Assembly (NCBI RefSeq): GCF_022179065.1 | Contig: NZ_BPQD01000001.1 | Location: 1-64,000 of the forward strand | Direction: 5' to 3' | Source of the DNA: Methylobacterium adhaesivum | Lineage (GTDB): Bacteria; Pseudomonadota; Alphaproteobacteria; Rhizobiales; Beijerinckiaceae | Length of the DNA stretch: 64,000 nucleotides | Part shown: piece by piece, positions 35,735 through 45,684 of the stretch | How positions within the stretch are numbered: the first letter of the stretch is position 1 | How the letters are laid out: the number at the start of each line of letters is the position of its first letter | The notes under the pieces: generated by a model | Seen by the model: the letters and a program-made list of their open reading frames with translations, nothing else | Databases searched by the model: none | Told to the model about the DNA's origin: nothing | Translations under genes and position numbers: made by a program

Positions 35735-38161
35735 TTACCCCCGCGCCCACCGCCCCGCCGCCCGGTTCACGGCGCGGCGCAGGGATCGGGAGAGGTCCTC
35801 GACCGAATAGGGCTTCCGCAGGAACGGGAACCCGTGGGTGCCCTGTTCGGCGAGCACGTGGCTGTAGCCGGAGGCCAGCACCACCGGCAGGCCGAAATGG
35901 CGGTGACGGATCTCCCGCGCCATGTCGATGCCGTTCATGCCCGGCATCACCACGTCGGAGAACACCACGTCGAACCCCGGCGGTTTCGCCAGGATCGCCA
36001 GGGCCTCCTCGGCGTTCAGGGCCCAGGCGGTGTCGTAGCCGAGTTCGCGCAGGGCCTGGGTGGCGAAGGCCCCGACCTCCTCGTTGTCCTCCACCACGAG
36101 GACACGGGTGCCGTGGCCGTCGGCGAGGGGTTCGGGCTCCTCCTCCGCATCCTCCGCGACCGTCCGCCCAACCTCGCGGGGCAGGTACAGGGTGAAGATG
36201 GTGCCCTGGCCGGGCTCGCTCTCGACCACCACCTCGCCGCCCGATTGCTTGGCGAAGCCGAACACCTGGGACAGGCCGAGGCCCGTGCCCTGCCCGACCC
36301 CCTTGGTGGTGAAGAACGGCTCGAAGATCCGGTCGAGATCCTCCTCGGCGATGCCCGTTCCGGTGTCGCGCACGGAGACGGCGACGAAGTCGCCGGGGAT
36401 GCGCGGATGCGCCCGCACGGACGGGATGGCGGAGGCGCCACGCACCCCGATGTCGAGGCGGCCCTCGCCCCCCATGGCGTCGCGGGCATTGATCGCCATG
36501 TTCACCAGGGCGGTGTCGAACTGGCTCGGATCGGCGTTGATGAGGTAGGGGATGTCCCGCCCCTCGCGGTTCCGGCTCGGCGAGACCTCGGTCACGACCC
36601 GGATGCGCGCGCCCGTCAGCGTCCCGACCATGTCGGCCACGGAGGCGACGCTCTGGCCGACGTCGAACACCTCCGGGGTCAGGGCCTGGCGCCGGGCGAA
36701 GGCGAGGAGCTGGCCGGTGAGCTTGGCGGCGCGCGTCACCGTATCCGAGATGGCGCCGATGTAGCGCTGGCGGCGCTCCTCCGGCAGGTCGGGGCGCTTG
36801 AGGAGGTCGGTGGAGGAGCGGATCACGGTCAGCAGGTTGTTGAAGTCGTGCGCGACGCCGCCCGTGAGCTGGCCCACGGCCTCGAGCTTCTGGGACTGGC
36901 GCAGCTGCTCCTCGAGGGTCCGCCGCTCGGTGACGTCGCGGCCCGCCGCGTAGAAGTGGTCGTCCTGCGGAATCGCGTTCCACGAGATCCAGCGATAGCC
37001 GCCGCCCGCCATCTTCATCCGCACGTCGAGGTTGTCGAGGACCACGCCCGTCCGCAGCCCCTCGAAGGCCGCCGCCGCCGCCGGCCTGTCGTCGGGATGG
37101 ACGTGCTGGCTGAAGTCCGTGCCGACCAGGCTCGATTCGGGCCAGCCGAGCATCTCGGTCCAGGCCGGGTTCACAGCGCGATAAACCCCGTCGAAGCCGC
37201 AGATCACGAGGAGGTCGCGGCTCGCCCGCCAGACGAGGTCGCGTTCCGTCGTGCGCTCCCGGGCCGTATCGCGCAGGATGCCCTCGGCCCGGCGCCGGTC
37301 GGTGACGTCGTTGAACAGCAGGGCGACCCGATGCTGGACGGGCTCGCCGATCCGCAGGGCCTGGACCTCGAACCAGCGCCCCAGGGCGACGGCGCCGTTC
37401 TCGAAACGAACGGCCTCGCCCGACATGGCGACGGCGCCGTAGGTGTCGAGCCAGACCTGCTCCAGGTCGGGCACGAGCTCGCTCACCCAGCGGCCGACCA
37501 CGTCGTTGAGGCCGGTCTGGCGCGCGAAGGCCGGATTGGCCTCGATGAAGCGGTAGTCGATGGCGCGGCCGTCGGCGTCGAAGCGCAGCTCGATCACGCA
37601 GAAGCCGGCATCGAGGGCGTTGAACAGGGTGCGGTAGCGCGCCTCGCTCTCGGCGAGCATGCCCTCCTCGGTGCGGAACCGGGTCACGTCGAGCTGGCTC
37701 GCAAAGAAGTAGCGCAGGGTGCCCTCGGAGGTGAACACCGGGCTGACGTAGAGCTCGTTGCGGAACGTGGTCCCGTCGCGGCGATAGTTCAGGATTTCGA
37801 CCACCACGTCGCGCCGCGCCGCGATGGCGTCGCGGATCCGGGCGACGTCGGCCGGGTCCGTGTCCGGCCCCTGGAGGAAGCGGCAGTTGCGCCCGATCAG
37901 CTCCTCGGCCGTGTAGCCGCACAGGTCCTGGAACGCCCGGTTGGCGAACACGATGGGGTTGTCGGGCAGGTTGGGGTCGGTGACGATCTGCGGCATCCGG
38001 GTCTTTTCCGCCGCCGTGAACAGGAGATCGGCATCGGCCGCGGAGGTGCGCTGCCCGCGCTCCGGCTGGCGGAGGTGCGAGGTGTTCTTCTCGCGCAACC
38101 AGGAGAGTTCGGCCTCGAGTGCGCGATTCTCCCGCCGAAGCCGCTCGATCTCGGTGTCCAT
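35735..38161 (-). CDS. LOV-domain hybrid histidine kinase
   Basis: This 808-residue cytoplasmic protein starts with an N-terminal coiled coil (about 3-27), then a LOV domain (about 50-155) with GRNCRFLQG. The Cys at about position 93 from this start is the flavin-adduct residue. [16 protein letters not shown] and [20 protein letters not shown] are also LOV-typical. Two PAS domains follow (165-290 and 310-430), then HisKA with [11 protein letters not shown], HATPase_c ([20 protein letters not shown]) and a receiver domain with Asp in [11 protein letters not shown]. It probably senses blue light. ATG 38161 has GGAAG upstream; ATG 38176 is also possible. Confidence 0.9.
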   Translation of the reverse strand: MDTEIERLRRENRALEAELSWLREKNTSHLRQPERGQRTSAADADLLFTAAEKTRMPQIVTDPNLPDNPIVFANRAFQDLCGYTAEELIGRNCRFLQGPDTDPADVARIRDAIAARRDVVVEILNYRRDGTTFRNELYVSPVFTSEGTLRYFFASQLDVTRFRTEEGMLAESEARYRTLFNALDAGFCVIELRFDADGRAIDYRFIEANPAFARQTGLNDVVGRWVSELVPDLEQVWLDTYGAVAMSGEAVRFENGAVALGRWFEVQALRIGEPVQHRVALLFNDVTDRRRAEGILRDTARERTTERDLVWRASRDLLVICGFDGVYRAVNPAWTEMLGWPESSLVGTDFSQHVHPDDRPAAAAAFEGLRTGVVLDNLDVRMKMAGGGYRWISWNAIPQDDHFYAAGRDVTERRTLEEQLRQSQKLEAVGQLTGGVAHDFNNLLTVIRSSTDLLKRPDLPEERRQRYIGAISDTVTRAAKLTGQLLAFARRQALTPEVFDVGQSVASVADMVGTLTGARIRVVTEVSPSRNREGRDIPYLINADPSQFDTALVNMAINARDAMGGEGRLDIGVRGASAIPSVRAHPRIPGDFVAVSVRDTGTGIAEEDLDRIFEPFFTTKGVGQGTGLGLSQVFGFAKQSGGEVVVESEPGQGTIFTLYLPREVGRTVAEDAEEEPEPLADGHGTRVLVVEDNEEVGAFATQALRELGYDTAWALNAEEALAILAKPPGFDVVFSDVVMPGMNGIDMAREIRHRHFGLPVVLASGYSHVLAEQGTHGFPFLRKPYSVEDLSRSLRRAVNRAAGRWARG

Positions 38162-38336
38162 ACCGCTCGCTTCCATGGGACGCAGCGACCCGTCCGCCCC
38201 TGCCCAAACGATCCAGGGCGCGGTTGGGTCCCGCGCGCGCCGCGTTCATGCCACCGATGCGAATCCCGCGTCCATCTTCGGTGTCGGGCCGGCCGGGCTC
38301 GTCCGTGGTGTGGGGGACCCGCGATCGGACGCCATG

Positions 38337-40484
38337 TCACATCCGCGCGGTGATCGAAGCCAGCACCGTCAACGGCGCCCCCGGCTGGTTGTTGAACTGG
38401 TTGAACGGCTGCTCGATGTAACGCGCATCCGTGAGGTTCCGGGCGTTGATGGCGAAGCGGTAGCGCTCGTAATCGTAGAACACCGCCGCATCGAGGCGGG
38501 TATAGGCCCCGACCTTGTAGCTGTTGTTGAGATCGCCGAACCGGGCGCCGACATAGGTCGCGCCGAAACCGACACCGAAGCCGCGCCATTCGCCGGTCTG
38601 GACCTGATAGGTCGACCACACGCTGCCGCTGAACTCGGGCACGCCGATGAGGCGGTTGCCCACCGCGAAGGTGGTGTCCTTGGTGATCTTGGCATCGAGA
38701 TAGCCGAGACCGCCGATGATCTTCCAGCCCGGCAGGATTTCGCCGGCGATGTCGACCTCGACGCCCTCGGAGCGCTGCGCCCCGGTGATCACCGAGAAGC
38801 CGGTGTTGACCGGATCGGTGGCCGAAACGTTCTGGCGGGTGATGCTGAAGGCCGCCGCGCTCACGGTCAGGCGGTCCGGCACGAGGTCGTAGCGGGCGCC
38901 GACCTCGTACTGCACGCCCGTCTCGGGCGGCGGATTCGTCGCCCCGAACACGTTGTCGGTCTGCGGTTTGAACGAGTTGGTGTAGCTCGCGTAGAGCGTC
39001 AGCGGCTCGATGGGGCGGTAGACGAGGCCGACACGCGGCGAGAAGCCGAACAGCTCCTGCTCGGGCGGGATCGTGCGCGAGGCGGCCGTCCTGCTGAAAT
39101 AGAACTGGCTGCCGAAGTCCATGCGCGTGCCCAGCAGCAGCTGCAGCCCGGCGCCGAGATCGATCTGGTCCTGCAGGTAGACCCCGTAGAGGTCGTTCCT
39201 CTGCTGGAGATCGTTGAGGAACGTGAACGTGCCGAAGTTGATGCGTGGCACGGGGTTGAGGAAGCTCGTGGTCGTCGTGGCGGTGGTCTGCTGGGAGATC
39301 GGCCGGCGGTAGCCGTTGGTGTATTCGAAACCGGCGAGGAAGGTGTTGCGGAATCCGAAGGCGTCGAACTTCGCCACCACTTCGGACTGGGTGTCGATGG
39401 AGGCAAAGTCCGAGTTCACGATGGAGCCCCGGCGCGTGACCAGGGTTCCGGCGGCGTTCACCGCCGTGGCGCGGGCGGCGAACACGTCGAAGGAGCCCGA
39501 CTGGACATTGACGATCTGGCGTAGGGTCACGTCCGGGGTGAGGTCGTGCTCGATGCGCAGGGTCGCGAAGTTCGAGGCCCCCGCGTAGCGCGAGTTCGAG
39601 GTGCCGTAGAAGCGGGAAATGTTGTCGAGGGGCACCCGGCCCCGGTAGGCGATCAGACCCTCGTCGTACTGGGAATCCTGCCGGGTGATCTCGGCGAGGA
39701 ACTCGACGCGGGTGTCGGCGGTGGGCGTCCAGGTGAAGGCCGGGGCGACGAAGAAACGGGAATTGGCGCGGCCGTCACCGTAATTGCGGAAGGTGGGGTC
39801 GTCCTGCGCGGCGAAGCTCACCCGGCCGGCGAAGCCCTCGGTGCCCGGCAGCGCCCCCGAGACCGAGCCCTGGAGCCGGGCGAAGCCGTAGCTGCCGCCT
39901 TGGAGTGTGAGGTCGCCGGACGGCGTCAGGGTGGGGCGTCGGGTGACGATGTTGACGAGGCCGCCGGGGTCGCCGCGTCCGTAGAGCACGGAAGCCGGGC
40001 CTTTGAGCACCTCGATGCGCTCGACGTCGGCGAGATCGCGCTGGGTCGAGAGGAAGTTGTTGGCCTGATTCAGGAGAACGCCGTCGATGGCGTAGGTCTG
40101 GGTGCGAAAGCCTCGGATCAGGAAGGTGTCCGAGCGGCCCTGGAGGGTGCCGCCGGGCTGGACGTTGCTGACGTTCTGCAGGGCGTCGGAGAGCCGGACG
40201 TCCTGGCGATCCTCAATGACCTCGCGCGGCACGACCTGCACGGATTGGGGCGTGTCCCGCAAGGGCGTGTCGGTCCGCGTCGCCGTCGCTGAGCGCGTCG
40301 CCCGGTAGCCGACCACGGGGCTCGTCGCGCTCTCGGCCAAGCCGATGCCCGTGCCGGCGACGGACAGTTCCGACAGGGCGACCTCCTGGGGAACGCCGGC
40401 GGGCTGAGCGGCGGCGGCAAGGGGCGCCAATCCGCCGAGCACGGCCGCGAGCCGCAGCACGCCGTTCCCGTCCACCTTCGCCAT
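38337..40484 (-). CDS. TonB-dependent siderophore receptor
   Basis: This 715-residue outer-membrane receptor has a signal peptide (about 1-27, ending AAAAQ). The plug has SLQNVSNVQPGG-like SDALQNVSNVQ, LIRGFRTQTYAIDG, DVERIEVLKGPASVLYGRGDPGGLVN. The barrel carries LNDLQQRNDLYGVYLQDQID, YEVGARYDLVPDRL and a C-terminal strand ending with a hydrophobic Met. Features match ferric-siderophore receptors of the FhuA group; the exact siderophore is unknown. ATG 40484 precedes a proper signal sequence. The upstream AT-rich region carries an inverted repeat that may bind a regulator. Confidence 0.92.
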   Translation of the reverse strand: MAKVDGNGVLRLAAVLGGLAPLAAAAQPAGVPQEVALSELSVAGTGIGLAESATSPVVGYRATRSATATRTDTPLRDTPQSVQVVPREVIEDRQDVRLSDALQNVSNVQPGGTLQGRSDTFLIRGFRTQTYAIDGVLLNQANNFLSTQRDLADVERIEVLKGPASVLYGRGDPGGLVNIVTRRPTLTPSGDLTLQGGSYGFARLQGSVSGALPGTEGFAGRVSFAAQDDPTFRNYGDGRANSRFFVAPAFTWTPTADTRVEFLAEITRQDSQYDEGLIAYRGRVPLDNISRFYGTSNSRYAGASNFATLRIEHDLTPDVTLRQIVNVQSGSFDVFAARATAVNAAGTLVTRRGSIVNSDFASIDTQSEVVAKFDAFGFRNTFLAGFEYTNGYRRPISQQTTATTTTSFLNPVPRINFGTFTFLNDLQQRNDLYGVYLQDQIDLGAGLQLLLGTRMDFGSQFYFSRTAASRTIPPEQELFGFSPRVGLVYRPIEPLTLYASYTNSFKPQTDNVFGATNPPPETGVQYEVGARYDLVPDRLTVSAAAFSITRQNVSATDPVNTGFSVITGAQRSEGVEVDIAGEILPGWKIIGGLGYLDAKITKDTTFAVGNRLIGVPEFSGSVWSTYQVQTGEWRGFGVGFGATYVGARFGDLNNSYKVGAYTRLDAAVFYDYERYRFAINARNLTDARYIEQPFNQFNNQPGAPLTVLASITARM

Positions 40485-40640
40485 CGCCACCGTTCCCGAA
40501 TCCGAGCGGGCGCCCCGGCGCTCCGTCAACGCTGCCGTTGAGCGCGCATCACAGAGGCGTGACAAGCACCGGACCGACAGAAAATCGCGCTGTGCGGTCG
40601 AGACCAAACAAGCGTGGCACTAAATCAACATCAATGGAAT

Positions 40641-40664
40641 GGAATAATTAAAAAGTACTATTCC
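40641..40664. promoter_or_regulatory. Inverted repeat upstream of siderophore receptor
   Basis: GGAATA (40641-40646) and TATTCC (40659-40664) form perfect 6-base arms around an AT-rich 12-base centre in an otherwise GC-rich region. It is about 160 bases upstream of the receptor start and 174 bases before the small gene at 40838. An iron-responsive operator is possible but unproven. Confidence 0.35.
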
Positions 40665-40837
40665 TCCCCAGCACAGACCAAGACGTTTGACAAGCTTGCC
40701 CGGCCGGCGGTCGCGCCCGGCCTCGCAGGGTCGGCCGTCCGGCGGATCGTGCGCCCGTGGACGGAAGGTGAACGCATCGGTAACCGTTCGGGCTTAATCC
40801 GAGACGATCCCTCACACGAAGGCCCGAGATCCCATCG

Positions 40838-41071
40838 ATGACGAGAGACCAGCTCGCCGCCGAACTGACACGTATCGCCAAGCTCCAGCTCAGCGACATC
40901 ACCCGGGCGGTGAAGAACGGCGAGAAATCCATCGCCCTCAACGAGGTGACGGATCTGGCCCGCCGCCTCAACCTCCTGTCCGACGCCATCGCGGGCCGCC
41001 CGGCCCCCGTCGCCGCCCCTGCATCGCCTGCCCCCACCCCCATCGCCCCCACCCCCGTCGCCCATCCGTGA
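40838..41071 (+). CDS. Small protein coupled to HNH-like gene
   Basis: This 77-residue protein has a helical N-terminal half (QLAAELTRIAKLQLSDITRA and the following KNGEKSIALNEVTDLARRLN) and a Pro/Ala-rich tail. No family is recognised. Its TGA overlaps the following GTG start by four bases, so translation is coupled to the HNH-like gene. The 353-base gap before it holds an AT-rich region with the inverted repeat at 40641. Reading frame and coupling make it credible. Confidence 0.55.
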   Translation: MTRDQLAAELTRIAKLQLSDITRAVKNGEKSIALNEVTDLARRLNLLSDAIAGRPAPVAAPASPAPTPIAPTPVAHP

Positions 41072-41856
41072 GCGGCGACGGCGAGATCCGCGACACCGTC
41101 CCGGCGGGCTCGTCCTGGCGCGACACCCGCAACGCCCGGTCGCGGGCGCGACTCGAGCGCGCCCTGCCGGCGATCTTTCCCGCCCCGGTCCTGCGGCACG
41201 CCCTGTCGCGGCCCCTGCTCCCGCCGACCCCGCGTTTGGCCGTGGAGAGCTACTGGCGCGCCCATATCCTGCGGGCTGACCGCCTCGCCCGTGCGCTCGC
41301 CGCCCGCTCGGGCGCGCCCGAGGGCTGGACGTGGCGCCTCGGCACGGAGCCGGGCCTCGCCGCGAGCTTCCGCCTGCCGCCCTCGCCCTACCGGGAGCCC
41401 GCCCATGCGCGCGGCCGGGGCCATTGCTGCATCTGCGGCCAGCCGGTGTTCCGCTTCGGCTGGCACCGGGACCTGTGGGGGGCCGGCGCGCCCAACAAGA
41501 ACGCGGCCTGGCATTCGGCCTGCGTCACCGCCTGGAAGTTCTGGTGCGCGCCCGCCGAACAGGTGACCGTGCTCAAGCGCCATCAGGGCCATCGCTGCAC
41601 GGAATCCGGCAAGCGCCTGTTCAAGACCGCCGAGGTCGATCACCGGGTGCCGCTCTACCGGGTCTGGCGCGAGCACCGGGACGCGCCCTGGCCCGTGCTC
41701 CTCGGCTACTGGGGAGCGCCCAACCTCCAGGTGGTCAACCGCGTGGTCCACGTGGCGAAGTGCGGCGCCGAGGCCGGCGAACGGGCCGCCCGCCGCCGGG
41801 CCGAGGCCGCCCTCCCCGACGATCCGTTCGCCCTCACGCGCGCCCCAGAAGCGTGA
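41068..41856 (+). CDS. HNH-like zinc protein, possible endonuclease
   Basis: This 262-residue protein carries CxxC-type cysteines at 120 and 123 with H149 and C152, and a C-terminal HNH-like block. C177TESGKRLFKTAEVDHRVPL (D191, H192) and a later NLQVVNRVVHVAK (N219, H228, K231) follow the HNH consensus (DH...P, NLQ, H..K), except that the Cys before the last His is replaced by Val. This suggests an HNH nuclease fold with a modified metal site. An Arg/Ala-rich N-terminal half of about 110 residues is unrecognised. Activity is unproven. Its 3' end overlaps the AEC transporter by 23 bases in the convergent direction. Confidence 0.65.
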   Translation: MSGDGEIRDTVPAGSSWRDTRNARSRARLERALPAIFPAPVLRHALSRPLLPPTPRLAVESYWRAHILRADRLARALAARSGAPEGWTWRLGTEPGLAASFRLPPSPYREPAHARGRGHCCICGQPVFRFGWHRDLWGAGAPNKNAAWHSACVTAWKFWCAPAEQVTVLKRHQGHRCTESGKRLFKTAEVDHRVPLYRVWREHRDAPWPVLLGYWGAPNLQVVNRVVHVAKCGAEAGERAARRRAEAALPDDPFALTRAPEA

Positions 41857-42763
41857 GCCACAGCACGGTGGTGATCGGCGCGAGCAGGGTCGAGACGAGG
41901 ACGGAGGCCGCGACCAGCCCGGTCTCGGCCCGGTAGCGCACGGCGAGCAGATAGGCGTTGATCCCCACCGGCATGGCGGCGAACAGGGTGGCGACGCCGG
42001 CATAGGCCGGCGGCATGGTGAACAGCTTGGTGGCGAGCAGCCACACGACGAGGGGATGCACCACGAGCTTGAGCCCCGAAATGACGAGGGCGCCTGGCAG
42101 ATCGAACAGCACCTTGTAGCGGGTGAGGCCGGCGCCCAGCGCCACGAGGGCGCAGGTGGAGGCCGTGGACCCGAACCCGTCGATGAGCGAGCGGGCGACG
42201 CCCGTCGGCACCACGCCCCCGAGGCGAAGGGCCATGCCGAGCCCCAAGGCCACGAAGATCGGGTTCTTCGCCAGCACGCGGCCGAGCCCGGCCAGACGCT
42301 GCCCGAGGCTCCGGCCGCCCTCGGCCTCGATGAGGAAGGTGGCGCAGCCCATCATCAGGGGGAGATGCACGGCGAGCAGCAGGAACAGGGGAAACGCGCC
42401 CGCGTCGCCGTAGGCCTGCAGGATCGTCGGGACGCCGACGAAGATGGTGTTCGACTGGCTCGCGGCGAACCCGTGCAGGACGGCGCCCGGGCGGCCGATG
42501 CCCGCGCGCCGGGTGGCGATGAGGGAGCCGGCGAGCCACGACACGCCGGCCCCGCCGAAATAGGCGATCCAGTACGACCACGTGACCTCGCCCGTGAGGC
42601 CCGGCCGCGTCAGGGTGCCGATGATGAGGGCCGGCACCGCGATGGCGAAGACGTATTCCGACAGGCCGTCGCTGACCCGTTCGGACAGGAGCCCGGTGAG
42701 GGCCGCCGCCCAGCCGATCACGATGATCCCGAAGACCGGGGCGATGATGCTGACGGCAGTCAT
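41834..42763 (-). CDS. AEC-family (auxin efflux carrier) transporter
   Basis: This 309-residue inner-membrane protein has about ten hydrophobic helices. The first begins SIIAPVFGIIVIGWAAA. Family-typical blocks are GFAASQSNTIFVGVPTI, ALGAGLTRYK, and AAMPVGINAYLLAVRY. AEC proteins export or import organic anions; the substrate is unknown. ATG 42763 begins just before the first helix; an upstream ATG at 42838 would add a Pro/Ser-rich tail. Convergent with the HNH-like gene, with overlapping ends. Confidence 0.9.
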   Translation of the reverse strand: MTAVSIIAPVFGIIVIGWAAALTGLLSERVSDGLSEYVFAIAVPALIIGTLTRPGLTGEVTWSYWIAYFGGAGVSWLAGSLIATRRAGIGRPGAVLHGFAASQSNTIFVGVPTILQAYGDAGAFPLFLLLAVHLPLMMGCATFLIEAEGGRSLGQRLAGLGRVLAKNPIFVALGLGMALRLGGVVPTGVARSLIDGFGSTASTCALVALGAGLTRYKVLFDLPGALVISGLKLVVHPLVVWLLATKLFTMPPAYAGVATLFAAMPVGINAYLLAVRYRAETGLVAASVLVSTLLAPITTVLWLTLLGRA

Positions 42764-43050
42764 GGAGGCTCGGGGGCTCGACGGGGGGCTGTGGGGAGCG
42801 GGCGAAGGGCGCGATTCGGGTTCGGCGGAGGCCGTCACACCGATGCGGGCGCAAGAGCTAACGCAATCTTAAGGACTTATCATCTGCGCCCGTCAGCTGT
42901 TTCTTTAATGCCACAGGCCGGTCGCAACTCCCCCTAAACCTCGTTGATTGCCTTAAAAATAGGCAGCTGCTCAAAGGATGACTTTGGCGTACGCCGCTTT
43001 CTTTGAGAGTCTTCAATCTACGGAACAAGCCAACACGAAGAGACTTGAAT

Positions 43051-44331
43051 ATGGCCCGCCGCAACACCCTCCTCGGACTGACGATCCTTCTCCTGTCATC
43101 GACGTATCTTCAGGCTGCGGATCTGCCGAGCAAGGTCGCGGCGCCGGTCGTTCCGGCTTCGTGCAAGGCCGAGATCACGTTCCCGTCCTACGGCGGCATC
43201 ATCAAGCAGAACCCCAACCCGGCCTGCCTCACCCTCGGGGGCTTCGGCGACATCTACGTCGGCGGCGCGGTGTCGGGCTACTTCTACACCCAGTCCAATC
43301 AGTTCCCCACGTCCTTCGCGCCCCCCGGCATCAACGCCGACCGCGCCGCCCGCGCCGACTTCTCGAACCTGATGGGCTTCATCCAGAAGGCGGACGGTCC
43401 GTTCCAGTTCTATGCCGCGTTCGGCGCCTACACGATCCCGGGCCTCGGCGCGCCGATCTACAGCGCCATCGAGCAGAACGACCTGCTCTACTCCCCGGTG
43501 CCGATCGTGTTCGGCAAGTACGTCTTCAACGACACCTGGTCGATCCAGGGCGGCCGCATGCCGACCCTCATCGGGTCCGAGCTGCCCTTCACCTTCCAGA
43601 ACCTGAACATCTCCCGCGGCCTCCTGTTCAACCAGGAGAACGTGATCAACCAGGGCGTGCAGGTGAACTACAACGAAGGACCGTGGTCGGCCTCGTTCGC
43701 CGCCACGGACGGCTTCTACTCGGGTGAGATCAACTGGGTCACGGGCGCCATCGTCTACAAGATCGACGCCGCCAACACGATCGGCATCAACGGCGGCACG
43801 CATTTCAGCAGCTACACCAACTTCGATTCGACCACCCGGCGCGGCCTGCGCTACCAGTTCGCCACGCCCGCGACCCTGCAGAACAGCTCCATCATTAGCG
43901 CCAACTACACCTATGCCGACGGCCCGGTGATCGTGACGCCGTACATCCAGTACACCAACGTCGAGCGCAACGACTTCCTCGGCCTCGCCGGCGCCGAGAC
44001 CTTCGGCGGCGCGGTCCTGGCCAGCTACGCCTTCACCGACAACTTCGCCCTGGCCGGCCGCGTCGAGTACATCACCCAGAGCGGCAACCGCGCCAACTTC
44101 CCGGCACAGTCGTCGGTCCTGTACGGCCCCGGCAGCTCGGCGCTGTCCTTCACCGTCACGCCGACCTTCACCTTCGATCGCTACTTCCTGCGCGGCGAGT
44201 TCTCGACGGTGCAGCTCTACGACATCACCCGTGGCGAGGTCGCCTTCGGCACCCTCGGCACCGGCTTCGGTCGCACGGGCAACCGGACCTCGCAGGAGCG
44301 CTACATGATCGAGACCGGCATCACGTTCTGA
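43051..44331 (+). CDS. Exported outer-membrane beta-barrel porin-like protein
   Basis: This 426-residue protein has an N-terminal signal peptide (about 1-22, ending LQA) followed by AADLPSKVAAP, a start typical of alphaproteobacterial porins. It is rich in alternating aromatic and polar residues and ends ETGITF, as outer-membrane barrels do. Repeated strands include GGRMPTLIGSELPFTFQNL and FALAGRVEYITQSG. It may serve as a general or specific porin; its substrate is unknown. GAGACTTGAAT before ATG 43051 provides a partial ribosome binding site. A terminator follows at 44353. Confidence 0.85.
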   Translation: MARRNTLLGLTILLLSSTYLQAADLPSKVAAPVVPASCKAEITFPSYGGIIKQNPNPACLTLGGFGDIYVGGAVSGYFYTQSNQFPTSFAPPGINADRAARADFSNLMGFIQKADGPFQFYAAFGAYTIPGLGAPIYSAIEQNDLLYSPVPIVFGKYVFNDTWSIQGGRMPTLIGSELPFTFQNLNISRGLLFNQENVINQGVQVNYNEGPWSASFAATDGFYSGEINWVTGAIVYKIDAANTIGINGGTHFSSYTNFDSTTRRGLRYQFATPATLQNSSIISANYTYADGPVIVTPYIQYTNVERNDFLGLAGAETFGGAVLASYAFTDNFALAGRVEYITQSGNRANFPAQSSVLYGPGSSALSFTVTPTFTFDRYFLRGEFSTVQLYDITRGEVAFGTLGTGFGRTGNRTSQERYMIETGITF

Positions 44332-44352
44332 TCGCCGCCTCCGCGCCGCCCC

Positions 44353-44385
44353 AAGAAGCCCCCTCCCCCGGAGGGGGCTTCTTTC
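44353..44385 (+). terminator. Rho-independent terminator of porin gene
   Basis: AAGAAGCCCCCTCC and GGAGGGGGCTTCTT form a perfect 14-bp stem with a 3-base loop, ending in TTT. It lies about 20 bases after the porin stop. Confidence 0.9.
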
Positions 44386-44677
44386 GTAGGGCGCGCCCCA
44401 GCCGGTCGCCCGGGATGCCGAGACGATCCGTCGCCGCCGCGCAAAGGACCGCCAGGGCCTTCGAAAACCGTCCTCCGGGGAAATCCGGATCTGGCGGGAA
44501 AGGGCGTTGGGGGAGCCTCCAGCCTCCTGCGCGGGGCTCCATCACGGCACCGCGCCCCCCGCCCCGATCCCCCACGCTCAGCCGACGAAAAACTCTCGCA
44601 AAACCGGCTGGACAGGCCGCCGAACGCCCTCTATACCCCCGCTCCACAGGCGGTGCCGCTCACGCGAACCGCCCGTT

Positions 44678-44753
44678 GCCCAGGTAGCTCAGTTGGTAGA
44701 GCATGCGACTGAAAATCGCAGTGTCGGCGGTTCGATCCCGTCTCTGGGCACCA
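44678..44753 (+). tRNA. tRNA-Phe (anticodon GAA)
   Basis: The 76-base gene has acceptor arms GCCCAGG/TCTGGGC, D arm AGCTCAGTTGGTAGAGC, anticodon loop with GAA at 44711-44713, T arm GGCGGTTCGATCCCGTC and encoded CCA at 44751-44753. The acceptor pairing is complete except for one G-T pair. Confidence 0.97.
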
Positions 44754-44781
44754 TTTTCTTCCTGATCGTCCTGCCGAACCA

Positions 44782-45009
44782 TCAAGCCTTAGGGCCTTGA
44801 TTTCGGGTCAGGTGTCCCGCTTCCCTCAACGCTTCCTCGACCGCATCGTAGACGCGCTGCATGCCGTCGTCGTTCTGTGCGGGCGGCGGATGCAGCGGCA
44901 CCATCGGCTCGAAGGACATCGCCTCGGGGTCGAGCGCGGCGGGCTGGCGCTCCTCGGGCGCCTTGCCGGTCACGCCGCCGACGACGGCTCCCAACAGTTT
45001 CGCCAGCAT
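44782..45009 (-). CDS. Small protein of unknown function
   Basis: This 75-residue protein starts MLAKLLGAVVGGVTG, a short hydrophobic N-terminus, followed by a Pro-rich linker and an acidic helix (QRVYDAVEEALREAGH). No family was recognised. GGAGGAGACG lies a few bases before ATG 45009, which is strong support for a real start. It is encoded just after tRNA-Phe on the opposite strand. Confidence 0.6.
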   Translation of the reverse strand: MLAKLLGAVVGGVTGKAPEERQPAALDPEAMSFEPMVPLHPPPAQNDDGMQRVYDAVEEALREAGHLTRNQGPKA

Positions 45010-45126
45010 CCGCGTCTCCTCCGCCCGGCCACCGTTGAACTAGTCGGGCCGAACCGGTTTCGTTCCACGCCGCGGGGTACTCAGGGCATTGCTCCTTCGG
45101 CGACGGCCGGATCGCCGGGCCGGACT

Positions 45127-45684
45127 TCAGCGCAGGCCGCGCATCGCCATCTCCTCCGGCGCCCGTTCGGCCGCCGCCTGGCGCGCCAGGAGCGTGGCGA
45201 GGTCGACGGGGCGGTAATCCCACGCGTCCGCCCCGACATCGCAGGCCCGGCTGGTGTCGGGCAGGCAGGCATGGGTGTGGCCGTAGAGGTGGCGGGTCTC
45301 GCGCCAGAACCCCGGCCAGGAGCGGTGCGGATAATGCGATAGGAACAGGCGCCAGGGTGCCCCGTCGGCGGCGTGCACCGTGATCCGGGCGTTCTCCACC
45401 GGCGGCTCGGCCCAGGGCAGGTCGAGGACACGGTTGGTGTCGTGGTTGCCGCGCACGAGGCGCTTGATGCCGTTGAGGCGGGCGAACACCGCGGCGCATT
45501 GCGCGCGGCTGGCCCCGGCGGCGAAGTCGCCGAGGTGCCACACGGCGTCGTCGGGGCCGACGACGGCGTTCCAGCGGGCGATCAGGGCCGCGTCGTGGGC
45601 TTCGACGGAGCCGAAGGCGGTGCGCCGACGCTGCACGAGGGGCGCGTCTCCGAAATGCGTATCGGACGTGAAGAAGGTTGCCAT
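45127..45684 (-). CDS. Metallophosphoesterase
   Basis: This 185-residue calcineurin-like phosphoesterase has all core metal motifs in order: DTH at 8-10, GDF at 52-54, GNHD at 79-82, H117 (LSHYPH) and GHTH at 135-138. The compact size resembles YfcE-like or phage-type phosphoesterases. The natural substrate is unknown. ATG 45684 starts directly at the first beta strand; in-frame sequence upstream is low-complexity. Confidence 0.92.
   Translation of the reverse strand: MATFFTSDTHFGDAPLVQRRRTAFGSVEAHDAALIARWNAVVGPDDAVWHLGDFAAGASRAQCAAVFARLNGIKRLVRGNHDTNRVLDLPWAEPPVENARITVHAADGAPWRLFLSHYPHRSWPGFWRETRHLYGHTHACLPDTSRACDVGADAWDYRPVDLATLLARQAAAERAPEEMAMRGLR

Noticed and set aside
41068-41856. Phage HNH endonuclease as part of a prophage
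   Set aside because: No phage structural, terminase or integrase genes nearby; base composition matches the chromosome.
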